Origin: Brevibacterium iodinum ATCC 49514
GTDB lineage: Bacteria; Actinomycetota; Actinomycetes; Actinomycetales; Brevibacteriaceae
DNA: 64,000 nt
Direction: 5' to 3'
Assembly: GCF_900169265.1 (NCBI RefSeq)
Contig: NZ_FXYX01000011.1
Coordinates: 1 to 64,000 of the forward strand
Position 1 is the stretch's first letter. The number at the start of each line of letters is the position of its first letter. This document shows, one piece after another, positions 16,656 through 25,992 of the stretch. The notes beneath the pieces are model-generated. The model did no database searches, was not told the DNA's origin, and was given only the letters and a program-made list of their open reading frames with translations. The translations under genes and the position numbers were made by a program.

Positions 16656-17521
16656 TCCGCTCCATCGTCAGCACCGCCGTCGCCGGACTCGCCGGCTTCG
16701 CCGCGACGAAAGCCGTGCTCAGATCGCGGCTGCGCACCCACGATTCCGTGGTGCGCACCAACCACGCCGGACACGACGTCTCGCTCGCCGAGGGCCCTGC
16801 CGTGGCAGTGGGACTGCTGGCCGGCAGCCTGCTCATCGAAGACCCTCGGCAGCGGTCGGCGGCCCTGCTGGCCACGGCGGCGGCGGGCAGCCTCGGTGCC
16901 GTCGATGACTTCTGCGAATCCGGAGCCTCCAAAGGACTGCGTGGTCATCTGTCGGCGCTGGCCCGCGGGGAGCTCACCACCGGGACGATCAAGGTCACCG
17001 GCATTCCGCTCGCCTCGATCGCGGCCGCCGCGATTCTGCGCAGCCGCACCCGGCCGTCCGGGCTCTTCGGCTCCACGCACTCGACAAGCGACCGGCCCTG
17101 GTACGCGGCCACCGCGGATGTCATCGTCACCGGGGGAGTGATCGCGGGCTCTGCGAACCTGTTCAACCTCCTCGACCTGCGGCCGGGCCGGGCACTCAAG
17201 GCCGGAGCACTGACCCTGGCCTTCACCGACCACGATCGCCGCGTGTCCTGGGCACCAGCCGGAGCGATCGTCGGAGCCACGGCCGCAGCCTGGCCCGACG
17301 ACCTGGCCGGTGATGCGATGCTCGGCGACACCGGAGCCAATGCCCTGGGGGCGGCGATCGGCGTGATCCTCGCCGAAACCGCCGCCCCGGCACAGCGGCG
17401 CCTCATCCTCGCTGTTCTCGCCGGTCTCACCCTGGCCAGCGAGAAGGTCTCCTTCACCTCCGTCATCGAATCAACACCGGGCCTGAGGGAGATCGACTCG
17501 TTCGGCCGCGAGGATAAGTGA
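16652..17521 (+). CDS. MraY/WecA-like (glycosyltransferase family 4) membrane protein
   Basis: 289 aa, ATG at 16652 overlapping the steB stop. Hydrophobic segments alternate with conserved cytoplasmic motifs of polyprenyl-phosphate sugar-1-phosphate transferases: the acidic GAVDDF near residue 90, ANLFNLLDLRPGRALK near 175, and LGDTGANALGAAIGV near 230. It is shorter than MraY (about 350) and has fewer obvious helices, so it may be a divergent member. Predicted to attach a sugar phosphate to a lipid carrier. Its place before a MurJ-like flippase and two glycosyltransferases suggests an envelope glycan pathway. Confidence 0.72.
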   Translation: MIRSIVSTAVAGLAGFAATKAVLRSRLRTHDSVVRTNHAGHDVSLAEGPAVAVGLLAGSLLIEDPRQRSAALLATAAAGSLGAVDDFCESGASKGLRGHLSALARGELTTGTIKVTGIPLASIAAAAILRSRTRPSGLFGSTHSTSDRPWYAATADVIVTGGVIAGSANLFNLLDLRPGRALKAGALTLAFTDHDRRVSWAPAGAIVGATAAAWPDDLAGDAMLGDTGANALGAAIGVILAETAAPAQRRLILAVLAGLTLASEKVSFTSVIESTPGLREIDSFGREDK

Positions 17522-19257
17522 ACAAGCTCGTTCGAGTCCTCGCCTCCACGGCGCTGCTCGTATCGATCATCACCCTGCTGACCCGACTGGTCGGCTTCTT
17601 ACGCTGGCTGGTGTTCTCGGCAAACGTCGGCGCCGGCACCGTCGGCACCGCCTACCAGAGTGCCAACCAGGTCCCGAACATCCTCTTCGAAGTCGTCGCC
17701 GGAGGCGCACTGGCCGGAGCGGTCATCCCTCTGCTCGCCGTTCCCTTGGCCAGATCGGACCGGGAGACCGCCGGCCGCATCGCCTCCGGCCTGCTGACCT
17801 GGGCGATCAGCGTCACCCTGCCCCTGTCGATCCTGCTGGCCGTGTTCGCTCCGCAGATCGCGAGGATCCTCGTCGATGAGAAGACGAGCGCCGCGGGAGT
17901 GCAGGCGACCGTGGAGCTGCTGCTCATGTTCTCCCCGCAGCTCGTCCTCTACGGAATCGGTGCTGTACTCACCGGAGTGCTGCAGGCCCATCGGAAGTTC
18001 CTGTGGCCGGCGTTCGCCCCGCTGCTCTCCAGCCTCATCGTCATCGGCAGCTACATCGCCTACAGTTCCGTCGGCGGCAGCGATGATACCTGGCAGACCC
18101 ACCTCGGTTGGCTCGGCTGGGGCACCACCGTCGGCGTCGCAGCCCTCGCGCTGCCGCTCGCCCTGCCGATGGCCACGACCGGGCTGAAGCTGCGCCCCAC
18201 CTTCTCCTTCCCACCCGGAGTCGCCCGCCGTGCGCTGCGCCTGGCCGGAGCCGGAATGTCGGCCCTGCTGGCCCAGCAGGCCGCTGTGCTCGCAACCCTG
18301 AGCCTGGCCAACCATGCCGGTGGGGACGGCACGCTCGTCCTCTTCAGCTACATCAACGCCGTCTACCTGCTGCCCTACGCGGTGCTCGCCGTGACCGTGG
18401 CGACGGTGGTCTTCCCGACCTTGTCGACCTGGGTGGGACGATCCACCGACCCCGAGGCGACCGAGCACAGACGTGCGGAAGCCGGGGCGCGGATGCGGTC
18501 GGTGACCTCGACGACGACGGCCCTCATCATCGCCATCGGCGGACTCGGCGCCGTCATCCTGCTCTCGGCAGCGGGCCCCCTGCAGACCTTCTTCATCGCC
18601 ATCGACGCCGAAAGCGAATCCGCTGCCCCCTTCGACTCGATGGCCACGGCGATCATGGTCATGGCCTTGGCCGTGCCCGGGTGGTCCTTCGTGGCGTGGG
18701 GCACTCGCGTCTTCTATGCGGTGGAACGCTCCCGCTATTCGGCGGTCGCCACGACGACGGGGTGGATCCTCGTCATCGTCGGCATGGTCGGAGCCATCCT
18801 CGTGACCGGCTCGAACGGCAATCCCGGACTGACCCTTGTCTGCATCTGCAGCGGATATGTGCTGGGCATGACCGTCGCCGGAGTGTTCCTGCTCGTGAAC
18901 ATGCGCCGCGTCCTCGGCCCCACCGGACTCGCCCTCGTCGGACGTCGATCGCTGCTCGCGCTCGGGGCCGCCATCGTCGCAGGCACCGCCGGAGTCGTGT
19001 CCTCGCAGTGGTTCGGGGGACTCCTCGACAACTCCGCAAGCTCCGCGGTCATCGCCGGAATCGTCGCAGCTCTCCTCGGCTGCATCGTCTTCGGACTCAT
19101 CGTGCTCGTCGTCGACCGCGGGTTCCTCGGCGAGGTCCGCGGCCTGCTCGCCGACCGGAACCGGGTTGGCGTCAACGATGAAACGACCGTGCATGCCGCC
19201 GAAGCGCAGAACAGAGACCACGGACCCAGCGACACCGACAGGGAGGAAGACTCATGA
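17518..19257 (+). CDS. murJ: MurJ/MviN-like lipid-linked oligosaccharide flippase
   Basis: 579 aa, GTG start overlapping the previous stop by 4 bp. It shows a pattern of about fourteen hydrophobic helices. The MviN-type N-terminus is recognisable (STALLVSIITLLTRLVGFLRW, then GTAYQSANQVPNILFEVVAGG). Loops are short and basic, and the C-terminus after about 545 is polar. MurJ flips lipid II, but actinobacteria often have several homologues. This one sits between a WecA-like gene and glycosyltransferases rather than at the usual origin-proximal mviN locus, so it may serve another lipid-linked glycan. The gene symbol marks the family only. Confidence 0.82.
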   Translation: MNKLVRVLASTALLVSIITLLTRLVGFLRWLVFSANVGAGTVGTAYQSANQVPNILFEVVAGGALAGAVIPLLAVPLARSDRETAGRIASGLLTWAISVTLPLSILLAVFAPQIARILVDEKTSAAGVQATVELLLMFSPQLVLYGIGAVLTGVLQAHRKFLWPAFAPLLSSLIVIGSYIAYSSVGGSDDTWQTHLGWLGWGTTVGVAALALPLALPMATTGLKLRPTFSFPPGVARRALRLAGAGMSALLAQQAAVLATLSLANHAGGDGTLVLFSYINAVYLLPYAVLAVTVATVVFPTLSTWVGRSTDPEATEHRRAEAGARMRSVTSTTTALIIAIGGLGAVILLSAAGPLQTFFIAIDAESESAAPFDSMATAIMVMALAVPGWSFVAWGTRVFYAVERSRYSAVATTTGWILVIVGMVGAILVTGSNGNPGLTLVCICSGYVLGMTVAGVFLLVNMRRVLGPTGLALVGRRSLLALGAAIVAGTAGVVSSQWFGGLLDNSASSAVIAGIVAALLGCIVFGLIVLVVDRGFLGEVRGLLADRNRVGVNDETTVHAAEAQNRDHGPSDTDREEDS

Positions 19258-20462
19258 GAATCGTCTTCACCATCGGCACCTCGACCGGGGGAGTCGGTAC
19301 CCACGTGCATGCACTCGCCCGCGACCTCGCCGCCGCCGGCCATGAGATCGGCGTCATCGGACCGGCCGCCACCGACGAACACTTCGGCTTCTCACTGCTG
19401 CCCGGAGTCCGATTCGGCGTCCTCGAACTCGGCACCGGAGTCGGCCCCTCCGATGCCGCCCTCGTCCGCCGGCAGCGCACACTGCTGCGCAGCTTCTCCC
19501 CGCAGATCGTCCACGCCCACGGTTTCCGCGCCGGTCTCATCACCCTGCTGACCCTGCGCACGCTGAAGACCCGGCCGAAGTTCGTCCTCAGCCTCCACAA
19601 CCAGGCCAGCGGGCAGGGACTGCGCGGACGAGTCGAAACCCGAGTCGAGACGATGCTCGCCCGCGGGGCCGACCTCGTCCTCGGTGCGAGCACCGACCTC
19701 GTCGACCGCGCCCGCGAACTCGGCGCGCAGGCCGCCCGGTTCCTCCCGGCCGCCGCCCCCGAGGTGACCCAAGTGTCCGCCGAGGCGGCCGCCGCCAAGC
19801 GTGCGGCACTGGCCGAGGAGTTCGACTTCGATCCCGGGGCACTCATCGTCCTTGCCGTCGGTCGCGTCGCCGAACAGAAGAACTACCCGATGCTCGTGCG
19901 CGGGCTCGCCCGCCTCGGCGAGGAGCGACCCGCCACGACGGACTCGTCCCAGAGCCGCGCCTCCTCAACCCGCCTCGGCGAGGAGAACCACCAGGGCGAG
20001 ATCGTCGCCCTCATCGCCGGTGCCGCCGACGAGGAGGTGCTCGCTGATGTCCGCGCTCAGTACGACGCCGCCGCAGCCGCCTCGGCGATTCCGGCCCTGC
20101 ATTTCCTCGGACCTCGCGATGACATCGCCGAACTCGCGGCGGCTGCGGACATCTACGCGCTCACCAGCGTGTGGGAGGCCCGGGCGCTCGTGCTCCAGGA
20201 GGCGCTCATCTCCGGCAAGGCGATCGTGGCCACCGCCACCGGCGGCAGCGCCGAACTCGTCGGCGATGCGGGGATACTGATCGACCATGACGACGATGCC
20301 GCCTTCGCCGCAGCCGTGGCCGAACTCGCCGTCGATCCTGCCCGCCGCGCAGAACTTGGAGCCAGGGCACGGGCACGCGGAGGGGAGCTTCCGGATGAGA
20401 GTGAAGTTGCCGAAGAACTCGCAGGTCTTTACACGGAACTCGTGCCTGCCCAGGTAGGCTAG
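19254..20462 (+). CDS. GT-B glycosyltransferase (GT4-like)
   Basis: 402 aa, ATG at 19254 within ATGA overlap. N-terminal Rossmann domain begins MRIVFTIGTSTGGVGTHVHA (Gly-rich acceptor loop); PQIVHAHGFRAGLIT follows. The C-terminal domain has VLAVGRVAEQKNYPMLVRGL and the donor-binding E(x7)E-type region YALTSVWEARALVLQEALIS, then VATATGGSAELVGDAG. This is a retaining GT4-type glycosyltransferase, probably acting on a lipid-linked acceptor made by the upstream genes. A 20-residue Ser/Thr-rich insertion near 220-240 is bounded by a 17-bp direct repeat and looks like a recent in-frame expansion. Confidence 0.85.
   Translation: MRIVFTIGTSTGGVGTHVHALARDLAAAGHEIGVIGPAATDEHFGFSLLPGVRFGVLELGTGVGPSDAALVRRQRTLLRSFSPQIVHAHGFRAGLITLLTLRTLKTRPKFVLSLHNQASGQGLRGRVETRVETMLARGADLVLGASTDLVDRARELGAQAARFLPAAAPEVTQVSAEAAAAKRAALAEEFDFDPGALIVLAVGRVAEQKNYPMLVRGLARLGEERPATTDSSQSRASSTRLGEENHQGEIVALIAGAADEEVLADVRAQYDAAAAASAIPALHFLGPRDDIAELAAAADIYALTSVWEARALVLQEALISGKAIVATATGGSAELVGDAGILIDHDDDAAFAAAVAELAVDPARRAELGARARARGGELPDESEVAEELAGLYTELVPAQVG
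19909..19985. repeat. 17-bp direct repeat flanking a 20-codon insertion
   Basis: CCCGCCTCGGCGAGGAG occurs at 19909-19925 and again at 19969-19985, exactly 60 bp apart. Both copies encode (A/T)RLGEE in the glycosyltransferase. The segment between codes for a low-complexity stretch. The repeat contains the recurrent CCGCCTCGGCG 11-mer of this window. Confidence 0.85.
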
Positions 20463-20495
20463 AAGCAGCGTCGAACGAAAGTAGAGGATGAGGAA

Positions 20496-21632
20496 ATGAG
20501 CGAATCCGGCGAGGTCAACCCACTGAGCGCAGACACGAGGATTCTGCACGTGCTCGCCGATACCACCGGTCCCGTCGTCGAAGTGGCGAAGCTCGCCGTG
20601 CTCGGTCACCTCCGGGCCGGTTTCAGGGTCGCCGTCGCCGCGCACCGGTCACTGCTGGGCACCTTCGGAGTTCCTGAGGAACTGGCCGGCGAATTCCGCG
20701 AGATCGAACTCACCGCCCGTCGCCGACTCACGACCGCTGACCCCGGCTCCGCCTTCACTCTTCACAAGTACTACCAGCACGTGGACATCGTCCACGCGCA
20801 CGGACTGCATGCGGCGACGCTCGCCGGACTGGGCTTCACCGGTCTGCCCGCCCGCCTGCACCCGAAGGTCGTCGCCACCATCGAATCCTTCGACTCCGCC
20901 AACGTCATCGAGAAGACCGGAGCCGAGATCGTCGGCCGCACGGCCACCGCAGTGCTCGGCACGACCGAACCCGTCGTCGACTACTACGGCGGCCGCGTCC
21001 CGGTCGTCGAACGCGCCGAACTCGTCCACCCGGACATCGACGCCGACCTCACGGTCCGCACCCCGCGTGCAGAGGTCCGTCGCGAACTCGGCCTCGCGCA
21101 AGGCACCTGGATGGTCGCCAGCCCCATCGCGCTGCGTGACCACACCGCCCTGGCGACGGTCCTCGACGCCGCCGACCAGATCAACCAGCGTCGCCGCGAC
21201 CGCAAAGTCGTCTTCGTCCTCACCGGCACAGGCAAGGACCGGTCGACGATCTCCCGCGAATTCTCCGACCGCGGAGTCCTTGTGGCACCGGCCGGAGACC
21301 TCGTCGATGTCGCGGCCGCCGCCGATGTCGTCATCGCCAGCGAGACGATGACGGGCCTGTCCCACGAAGACCTCATGCAGCTGTCGAAGCCCGCGGTCTT
21401 CATCGGCAGCGAACGCCGCGCCGGCATCTGGGGAGAGGCGGCGAAGGCCGTTCCCGCCGACGACACGGAGGCGCTGCTGCGTGAGATCAATCATCTTCTC
21501 GACGACCCTGCCGGACGCGGAACCTCCGCCGTGGCAGCAAAGAAGCGGGTCATCGACGTGAGCAACGGTGCGGCGATCTCCGAGACGCTGCTCGATCTGT
21601 ACGCCGAGGTCGACGCTGTCTCGGATTCGTGA
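20496..21632 (+). CDS. glycosyltransferase-like protein
   Basis: 378 aa, ATG at 20496 after gaggatgagga. The fold reads as [23 protein letters not shown] at the N-terminus, [20 protein letters not shown], then a second domain with [20 protein letters not shown] and [20 protein letters not shown]. The usual second-domain EX7E is weak ([17 protein letters not shown]), so catalysis is less certain than for the preceding gene. It lies 33 bp after it and is probably co-transcribed. Candidate second sugar-adding enzyme, or a non-catalytic partner. Confidence 0.68.
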   Translation: MSESGEVNPLSADTRILHVLADTTGPVVEVAKLAVLGHLRAGFRVAVAAHRSLLGTFGVPEELAGEFREIELTARRRLTTADPGSAFTLHKYYQHVDIVHAHGLHAATLAGLGFTGLPARLHPKVVATIESFDSANVIEKTGAEIVGRTATAVLGTTEPVVDYYGGRVPVVERAELVHPDIDADLTVRTPRAEVRRELGLAQGTWMVASPIALRDHTALATVLDAADQINQRRRDRKVVFVLTGTGKDRSTISREFSDRGVLVAPAGDLVDVAAAADVVIASETMTGLSHEDLMQLSKPAVFIGSERRAGIWGEAAKAVPADDTEALLREINHLLDDPAGRGTSAVAAKKRVIDVSNGAAISETLLDLYAEVDAVSDS

Positions 21633-21644
21633 GCCGGACTTTGA

Positions 21645-21650
21645 TAGAAT
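21645..21650 (+). promoter_or_regulatory. -10 element giving a probable leaderless pyrG mRNA
   Basis: TAGAAT at 21645-21650 (in TTGATAGAATC), with only 8 bases before the GTG at 21659. An initiation site 7-8 bases after the -10 would place the first transcribed base at or beside the start codon. No ribosome-binding site precedes that GTG. Confidence 0.5.
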
Positions 21651-21658
21651 CAAATCCC

Positions 21659-23320
21659 GTGGTGAATCGAACTGGCCCAGGCGGCACACATACGGCAAAG
21701 CACATCTTCGTCACGGGAGGCGTCGCCTCCTCGTTGGGCAAGGGTCTGACGGCATCGAGCCTCGGCCATCTGCTCACTCAGCGCGGCCTCACCGTGGCCA
21801 TGCAGAAGCTGGATCCCTACCTCAACGTGGATCCCGGCACGATGAACCCCTTCCAGCACGGCGAAGTCTTCGTCACCGAGGATGGTGCCGAGACCGACCT
21901 CGACATCGGCCACTACGAGCGCTTCCTCGACAATGACCTCGACGGCGCAGCGAATGTGACTACGGGACAGATCTACTCCTCGGTGATCGCGAAGGAGCGC
22001 CGCGGCGCATACCTCGGCGACACCGTCCAGGTCATCCCGCACATCACCGATGAGATCAAGGCGCGGATGCGTGCCCAGGCCGAACGCCCCGAGGCGGACC
22101 GCCCCGACGTCATCATCACCGAGATCGGCGGCACCGTCGGCGATATCGAATCCCAGCCCTTCCTCGAGGCGGCCCGCCAGGTCCGTCACGACATCGGCCG
22201 GGACAACGTGTTCTTCATCCACGTCTCCCTCGTGCCCTACCTCGGGCCCTCAGGAGAGCTGAAGACGAAGCCGACCCAGCACTCGGTGGCCACCCTGCGC
22301 TCCATCGGCATCCAGCCCGATGCGATCGTGCTCCGCTCCGACCGCGAGCTGCCGGATTCGATCCGCGCGAAGATCGCCGGCGCCTGCGACGTCGAGACAG
22401 AAGCTGTCGTGTCCTGCGTCGACGCCCCGAGCATCTACGACATCCCGAAGGTCCTCCACGACGGCGGCCTCGACGTGTTCGTCATCCGCAACCTCAACCT
22501 GCCGTTCCGCGACGTCGACTGGACGAAGTGGGACTGGGTACTCGAACGCGTGCACAACCCGTCCCGGGAAGTCACCATCGGCATCGTCGGAAAGTACATC
22601 GACCTGCCCGACGCCTACCTCTCCGTCACCGAGGCGCTGCGCCACGGCGGCTTCGCCAACGATGCGAAGGTCATAATCAAGTGGATCCAGTCCGATGACT
22701 GCTCCACCGAAGCCGGAGCCGCGTCGGCACTGTCCGGCCTCGACGCGATCTGCGTGCCCGGCGGCTTCGGCATCCGGGGCATCGAAGGCAAGCTCGGCGC
22801 ACTCGAATACACCCGCACCAACGGCATTCCGACCCTCGGCCTGTGCCTGGGTCTGCAGTGCATGGTCATCGAATACGCGCGCAACGTCGCCGGCATCGAG
22901 GCGGCCTCGTCGTCCGAATTCGACCCCGAGACCACGGTTCCGGTCATCGCGACCATGGCCGAGCAGCTCTCGATCGTCGAAGGCGAAGGCGACCTGGGCG
23001 GCACCATGCGTCTGGGCACCTACGAAGCCAAGCTCACCGAAGGCAGCGTCGTGGCCGGCGTGTATGGGGACACGACGATCAGTGAGCGTCACCGTCACCG
23101 CTACGAGGTCAACAACACCTACCGGGATCAGCTCGCCGAGGCGGGGCTCGAGTTCTCCGGAACCTCACCGAACGGTGAGCTCGTCGAATTCGTCGAACTT
23201 CCGCACGAGACGCACCCGTTCTACGTCTCCACTCAGGCGCACCCCGAGCTGAAGTCGCGTCCGACCTCTCCGCATCCGCTGTTCGCAGGTCTGGTCGCCG
23301 CCGCCCTCGAGCGTCAGTGA
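21659..23320 (+). CDS. pyrG: CTP synthase
   Basis: 553 aa from GTG 21659; a frame extension to GTG 21629 would add ten residues and overlap the upstream gene. Converts UTP to CTP with glutamine. The amidoligase domain starts [20 protein letters not shown]. The C-terminal class I glutamine amidotransferase domain has [10 protein letters not shown] with the nucleophile Cys and a final HPEL His/Glu pair. The shorter start is preferred because a -10 element lies just upstream and the length then matches actinobacterial PyrG (about 550). Confidence 0.95.
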   Translation: MVNRTGPGGTHTAKHIFVTGGVASSLGKGLTASSLGHLLTQRGLTVAMQKLDPYLNVDPGTMNPFQHGEVFVTEDGAETDLDIGHYERFLDNDLDGAANVTTGQIYSSVIAKERRGAYLGDTVQVIPHITDEIKARMRAQAERPEADRPDVIITEIGGTVGDIESQPFLEAARQVRHDIGRDNVFFIHVSLVPYLGPSGELKTKPTQHSVATLRSIGIQPDAIVLRSDRELPDSIRAKIAGACDVETEAVVSCVDAPSIYDIPKVLHDGGLDVFVIRNLNLPFRDVDWTKWDWVLERVHNPSREVTIGIVGKYIDLPDAYLSVTEALRHGGFANDAKVIIKWIQSDDCSTEAGAASALSGLDAICVPGGFGIRGIEGKLGALEYTRTNGIPTLGLCLGLQCMVIEYARNVAGIEAASSSEFDPETTVPVIATMAEQLSIVEGEGDLGGTMRLGTYEAKLTEGSVVAGVYGDTTISERHRHRYEVNNTYRDQLAEAGLEFSGTSPNGELVEFVELPHETHPFYVSTQAHPELKSRPTSPHPLFAGLVAAALERQ

Positions 23321-23338
23321 CCATTGTCCATCTTCACA

Positions 23339-23374
23339 GCGAATGCCGTCGGCCAGAGCGCCGGCGGCATTCGC
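23339..23374 (+). terminator. hairpin between pyrG and the Nudix gene
   Basis: GCGAATGCCG at 23339-23348 pairs with CGGCATTCGC at 23365-23374, and the inner bases extend the stem. No T run follows, so termination may be partial. It lies 18 bp after the pyrG stop. Confidence 0.55.
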
Positions 23375-23408
23375 CGTTCCACCACCGTCGAGTTTCGAGA
23401 GGCAGCCG

Positions 23409-24113
23409 ATGAGCACTCAGCACGATGAGATCCTGCAGGACGATCCGGTGATCCCGCCGATCACCTCCTCCGAGGTCGTCTACGAAGGCGCAGTGTGGGA
23501 TATCCGCAAGGAGACCTTCGACCTGCCCGAGGCGTCCGGGCTCGTCCGCGATCTCATGGCGCACACCGGTGCCGTCGGCGTGGCCGTCGTCGATGACGAG
23601 CAGCGGATCCTCCTGGCCCAGCAGTACCGGCATCCAGTCCGAGCCAGGCTGTGGGAGGTCCCGGCCGGTCTGCTCGACGTCCCAGGAGAGGACCCGCTCG
23701 AAGCGGCAAAGAGGGAACTTATCGAGGAAGCCGACCTCACGGCCGACCACTGGGACGTCCTCAGCGACTCCTGCCTGACACCGGGCGGCAGCTCGGAGAC
23801 GATGCGTCTCTACCTGGCACGCGGGCTGTCCTCCGTTCCCGAGGCCGACCGTCACGAACGCGGCGCAGAAGAGGCAGGATTCCGTTACGCCTGGGTCGGC
23901 ATCGACGAAGCACTCGCGGCCGTGACCGATGGACGGATCACCAACGCGATCGCCCAGCTCGCGATCTTCCATGTCGACCGGGTGCTGCGCGCCGAAGCTG
24001 CGGGAGCACCGGTGGAGTTTCGTCCCGTCGATTCGCCGAGGCGACTCGTCGACGGCCGCCCCGAATTCGGCCGTGGTGCACAGGTCGAGACGACCGATTC
24101 GGGCGAGGACTGA
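23409..24113 (+). CDS. Nudix hydrolase, ADP-ribose pyrophosphatase type
   Basis: 234 aa. The start ATG 23409 is chosen because gagaggcag precedes it and upstream codons are in non-coding sequence. The Nudix box is PAGLLDVPGEDPLEAAKREL followed by IEEADLTAD, with the catalytic RE..EE residues intact. The proline-containing segment downstream (LTPGGSSETMRLYLA) is typical of ADP-ribose pyrophosphatases. It occupies the position of Rv1700 and lies 6 bp before xerD, so it is probably co-transcribed. Confidence 0.88.
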   Translation: MSTQHDEILQDDPVIPPITSSEVVYEGAVWDIRKETFDLPEASGLVRDLMAHTGAVGVAVVDDEQRILLAQQYRHPVRARLWEVPAGLLDVPGEDPLEAAKRELIEEADLTADHWDVLSDSCLTPGGSSETMRLYLARGLSSVPEADRHERGAEEAGFRYAWVGIDEALAAVTDGRITNAIAQLAIFHVDRVLRAEAAGAPVEFRPVDSPRRLVDGRPEFGRGAQVETTDSGED

Positions 24114-24119
24114 GACCCT

Positions 24120-25070
24120 GTGGCTCGGCACGGCGCCGAACTCCTGCCGGAGAACCTGCCCGGAGACCTGCGGCGCGCCTTCGAGTCCTATCTCGCGTCC
24201 CTGCGGTTCGAACGCGGACTGTCGATGAACTCGATCGACGCCTACGCTCGTGACCTCGCCCGGTACGGAACCTGGCTGACCGATGACGGGGTAAGCCGCC
24301 CCGGCGAGGTCGATCGACAGAAGGTGGAGAACTTTGCGCTCCACCTGCTCGATTCGGGACTGGCACCGCGGAGTCGGGCACGCGCACTCGTCGCGGTGCG
24401 ACGATTCCATACCTTCGCACTGGGGGAGAACCTCGCGCCCACGGACCCCGCCTCCGAGGTCAGCCCACCGCAGGAAGGACTGCGGCTGCCCAAAGCCTTG
24501 GCACTCGACGAGATCGAAGCGATGATCGCCACCACCGAAGGTGAGGAACCCGTGCAGATCCGGGCCGCGGCCCTGCTCGAACTCCTCTACGCCACGGGGG
24601 CGCGCATCTCCGAGGCCGTGGGCGTCGACCTCGACGATCTCGACCTCGACTCAGGGCTCGTCCGGCTCTACGGCAAGGGCGGGAAGGAGCGAATCGTGCC
24701 CTTCGGATCCCACGCCGCCCGCGCCCTGGGGGCGTGGGTGTCACGCGTGCGTCCGTCGATGGCGGCGAAGGCGAGATCCTCGGCCCCGGCCGGGGCACTG
24801 TTCCTCAACGCACGCGGAACCCGGCTCTCCCGGGTCTCGGCGTGGCAGATCGTCAAGGATGCCGGAGAGGCGGCGGGAATCGACGCCGAGGTGTCTCCAC
24901 ATACGTTCCGACACTCGTTCGCCACGCACCTCCTCGAGGGCGGTGCGGACATCCGCGTCGTCCAGGAGCTGCTCGGCCATGCCTCGGTGACGACGACGCA
25001 GATCTATACGAAAGTCTCCGAGGAGACACTGCGGGAAGTGTACGCGACCTCGCACCCCCGAGCGCGGTAG
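24120..25070 (+). CDS. xerD: site-specific tyrosine recombinase XerD
   Basis: 316 aa, GTG start. N-terminal SAM-like DNA-binding domain about 20-105, catalytic domain from 120. The active-site set is complete: Arg162 (TGARISE), Lys in GKGGKER near 186-189, His261 and Arg264 (HTFRH), His287 (LLGHAS), Tyr296 nucleophile (IYTKV). XerD with XerC resolves chromosome dimers at dif. A dif site was not found in the window. The neighbourhood with parA and scpAB fits a chromosome-segregation role. Confidence 0.93.
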   Translation: MARHGAELLPENLPGDLRRAFESYLASLRFERGLSMNSIDAYARDLARYGTWLTDDGVSRPGEVDRQKVENFALHLLDSGLAPRSRARALVAVRRFHTFALGENLAPTDPASEVSPPQEGLRLPKALALDEIEAMIATTEGEEPVQIRAAALLELLYATGARISEAVGVDLDDLDLDSGLVRLYGKGGKERIVPFGSHAARALGAWVSRVRPSMAAKARSSAPAGALFLNARGTRLSRVSAWQIVKDAGEAAGIDAEVSPHTFRHSFATHLLEGGADIRVVQELLGHASVTTTQIYTKVSEETLREVYATSHPRAR

Positions 25071-25108
25071 GGTTGGACGTAGAGCAACGAAAGGTGGACA
25101 TCCGAGAG

Positions 25109-25975
25109 ATGAATACGCAAGAGGCGTTGGAGATTCCCCAGCAGCGGACCGCAAACGAGCCGCAGGACTTCCCGGAGCCGGCACCCCTGGCTTCGCACGG
25201 ACCCGCCCGCATCATCGCGATGGTCAACCAGAAGGGCGGGGTCGGCAAGACGACCTCGTCGATCAACCTCGGTGCGGCTCTTGCCGCCTACGGACGCAAG
25301 ATGCTGCTCGTCGACTTCGACCCGCAGGGAGCACTGTCCGTCGGTCTGGGACTCAACCCCTATGAGCTCGACATCAGCATCTACAACCTGTTGATGAACC
25401 CGCGACTGGACCCGCACGAGGTCATCGTCGAAACGGAATTCGACAACATCGACATCCTGCCGGCCAATATCGACCTCTCCGCCGCCGAAGTCCAGCTCGT
25501 CGGCGAGGTCGCCCGCGAGCAGGTGCTCGCCCGTGCCCTGTCGAAGGTCGCCGACGAATACGATGTCATCCTCATCGACTGCCAGCCCTCGCTGGGACTG
25601 CTCACCGTCAATGCTCTGACCGCCGCCCATGGTGTCGTCATCCCGCTCGAGACCGAGTTCTTCGCCCTGCGCGGCGTCGCCCTGCTCGTCGAGACGATCG
25701 AGAAGGTCCAGGACCGGCTCAATCCCTCGCTCGAGGTCGACGGAATCCTCGCCACGATGTTCGACTCGCGGACCCTGCACTCGAAGGAAGTCATGTCGCG
25801 AGTCACCGAAGCCTTCGGCGACAAGGTCTTCGAAACCGTCATCAACCGCACCGTGAAGTTCCCCGACGCCTCCGTGGCGGCCGAACCGATCACGAGCTTC
25901 GCCCCGAAGCACGCCGGCTCCGAAGCCTACCGCCGACTCGCTCGGGAGCTCATCGCCCGCGGAGGCGCACCCTGA
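25109..25975 (+). CDS. parA: ParA/Soj-family ATPase
   Basis: 288 aa from ATG 25109; GTG 25094 in frame is an alternative adding five residues. The deviant Walker A is VNQKGGVGKTTSSINLG near residues 38-54, then LLVDFDPQGALSVGLGL and ILIDCQPSLGLLTVNAL. No parB follows. This is the second, ScpAB-linked ParA type of actinobacteria (equivalent to Rv1708, recalled). Probably transcribed with scpA and scpB, perhaps from TAGGGT near 25068. Confidence 0.88.
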   Translation: MNTQEALEIPQQRTANEPQDFPEPAPLASHGPARIIAMVNQKGGVGKTTSSINLGAALAAYGRKMLLVDFDPQGALSVGLGLNPYELDISIYNLLMNPRLDPHEVIVETEFDNIDILPANIDLSAAEVQLVGEVAREQVLARALSKVADEYDVILIDCQPSLGLLTVNALTAAHGVVIPLETEFFALRGVALLVETIEKVQDRLNPSLEVDGILATMFDSRTLHSKEVMSRVTEAFGDKVFETVINRTVKFPDASVAAEPITSFAPKHAGSEAYRRLARELIARGGAP

Positions 25976-25992
25976 GCGACTCCGTAACAGAC

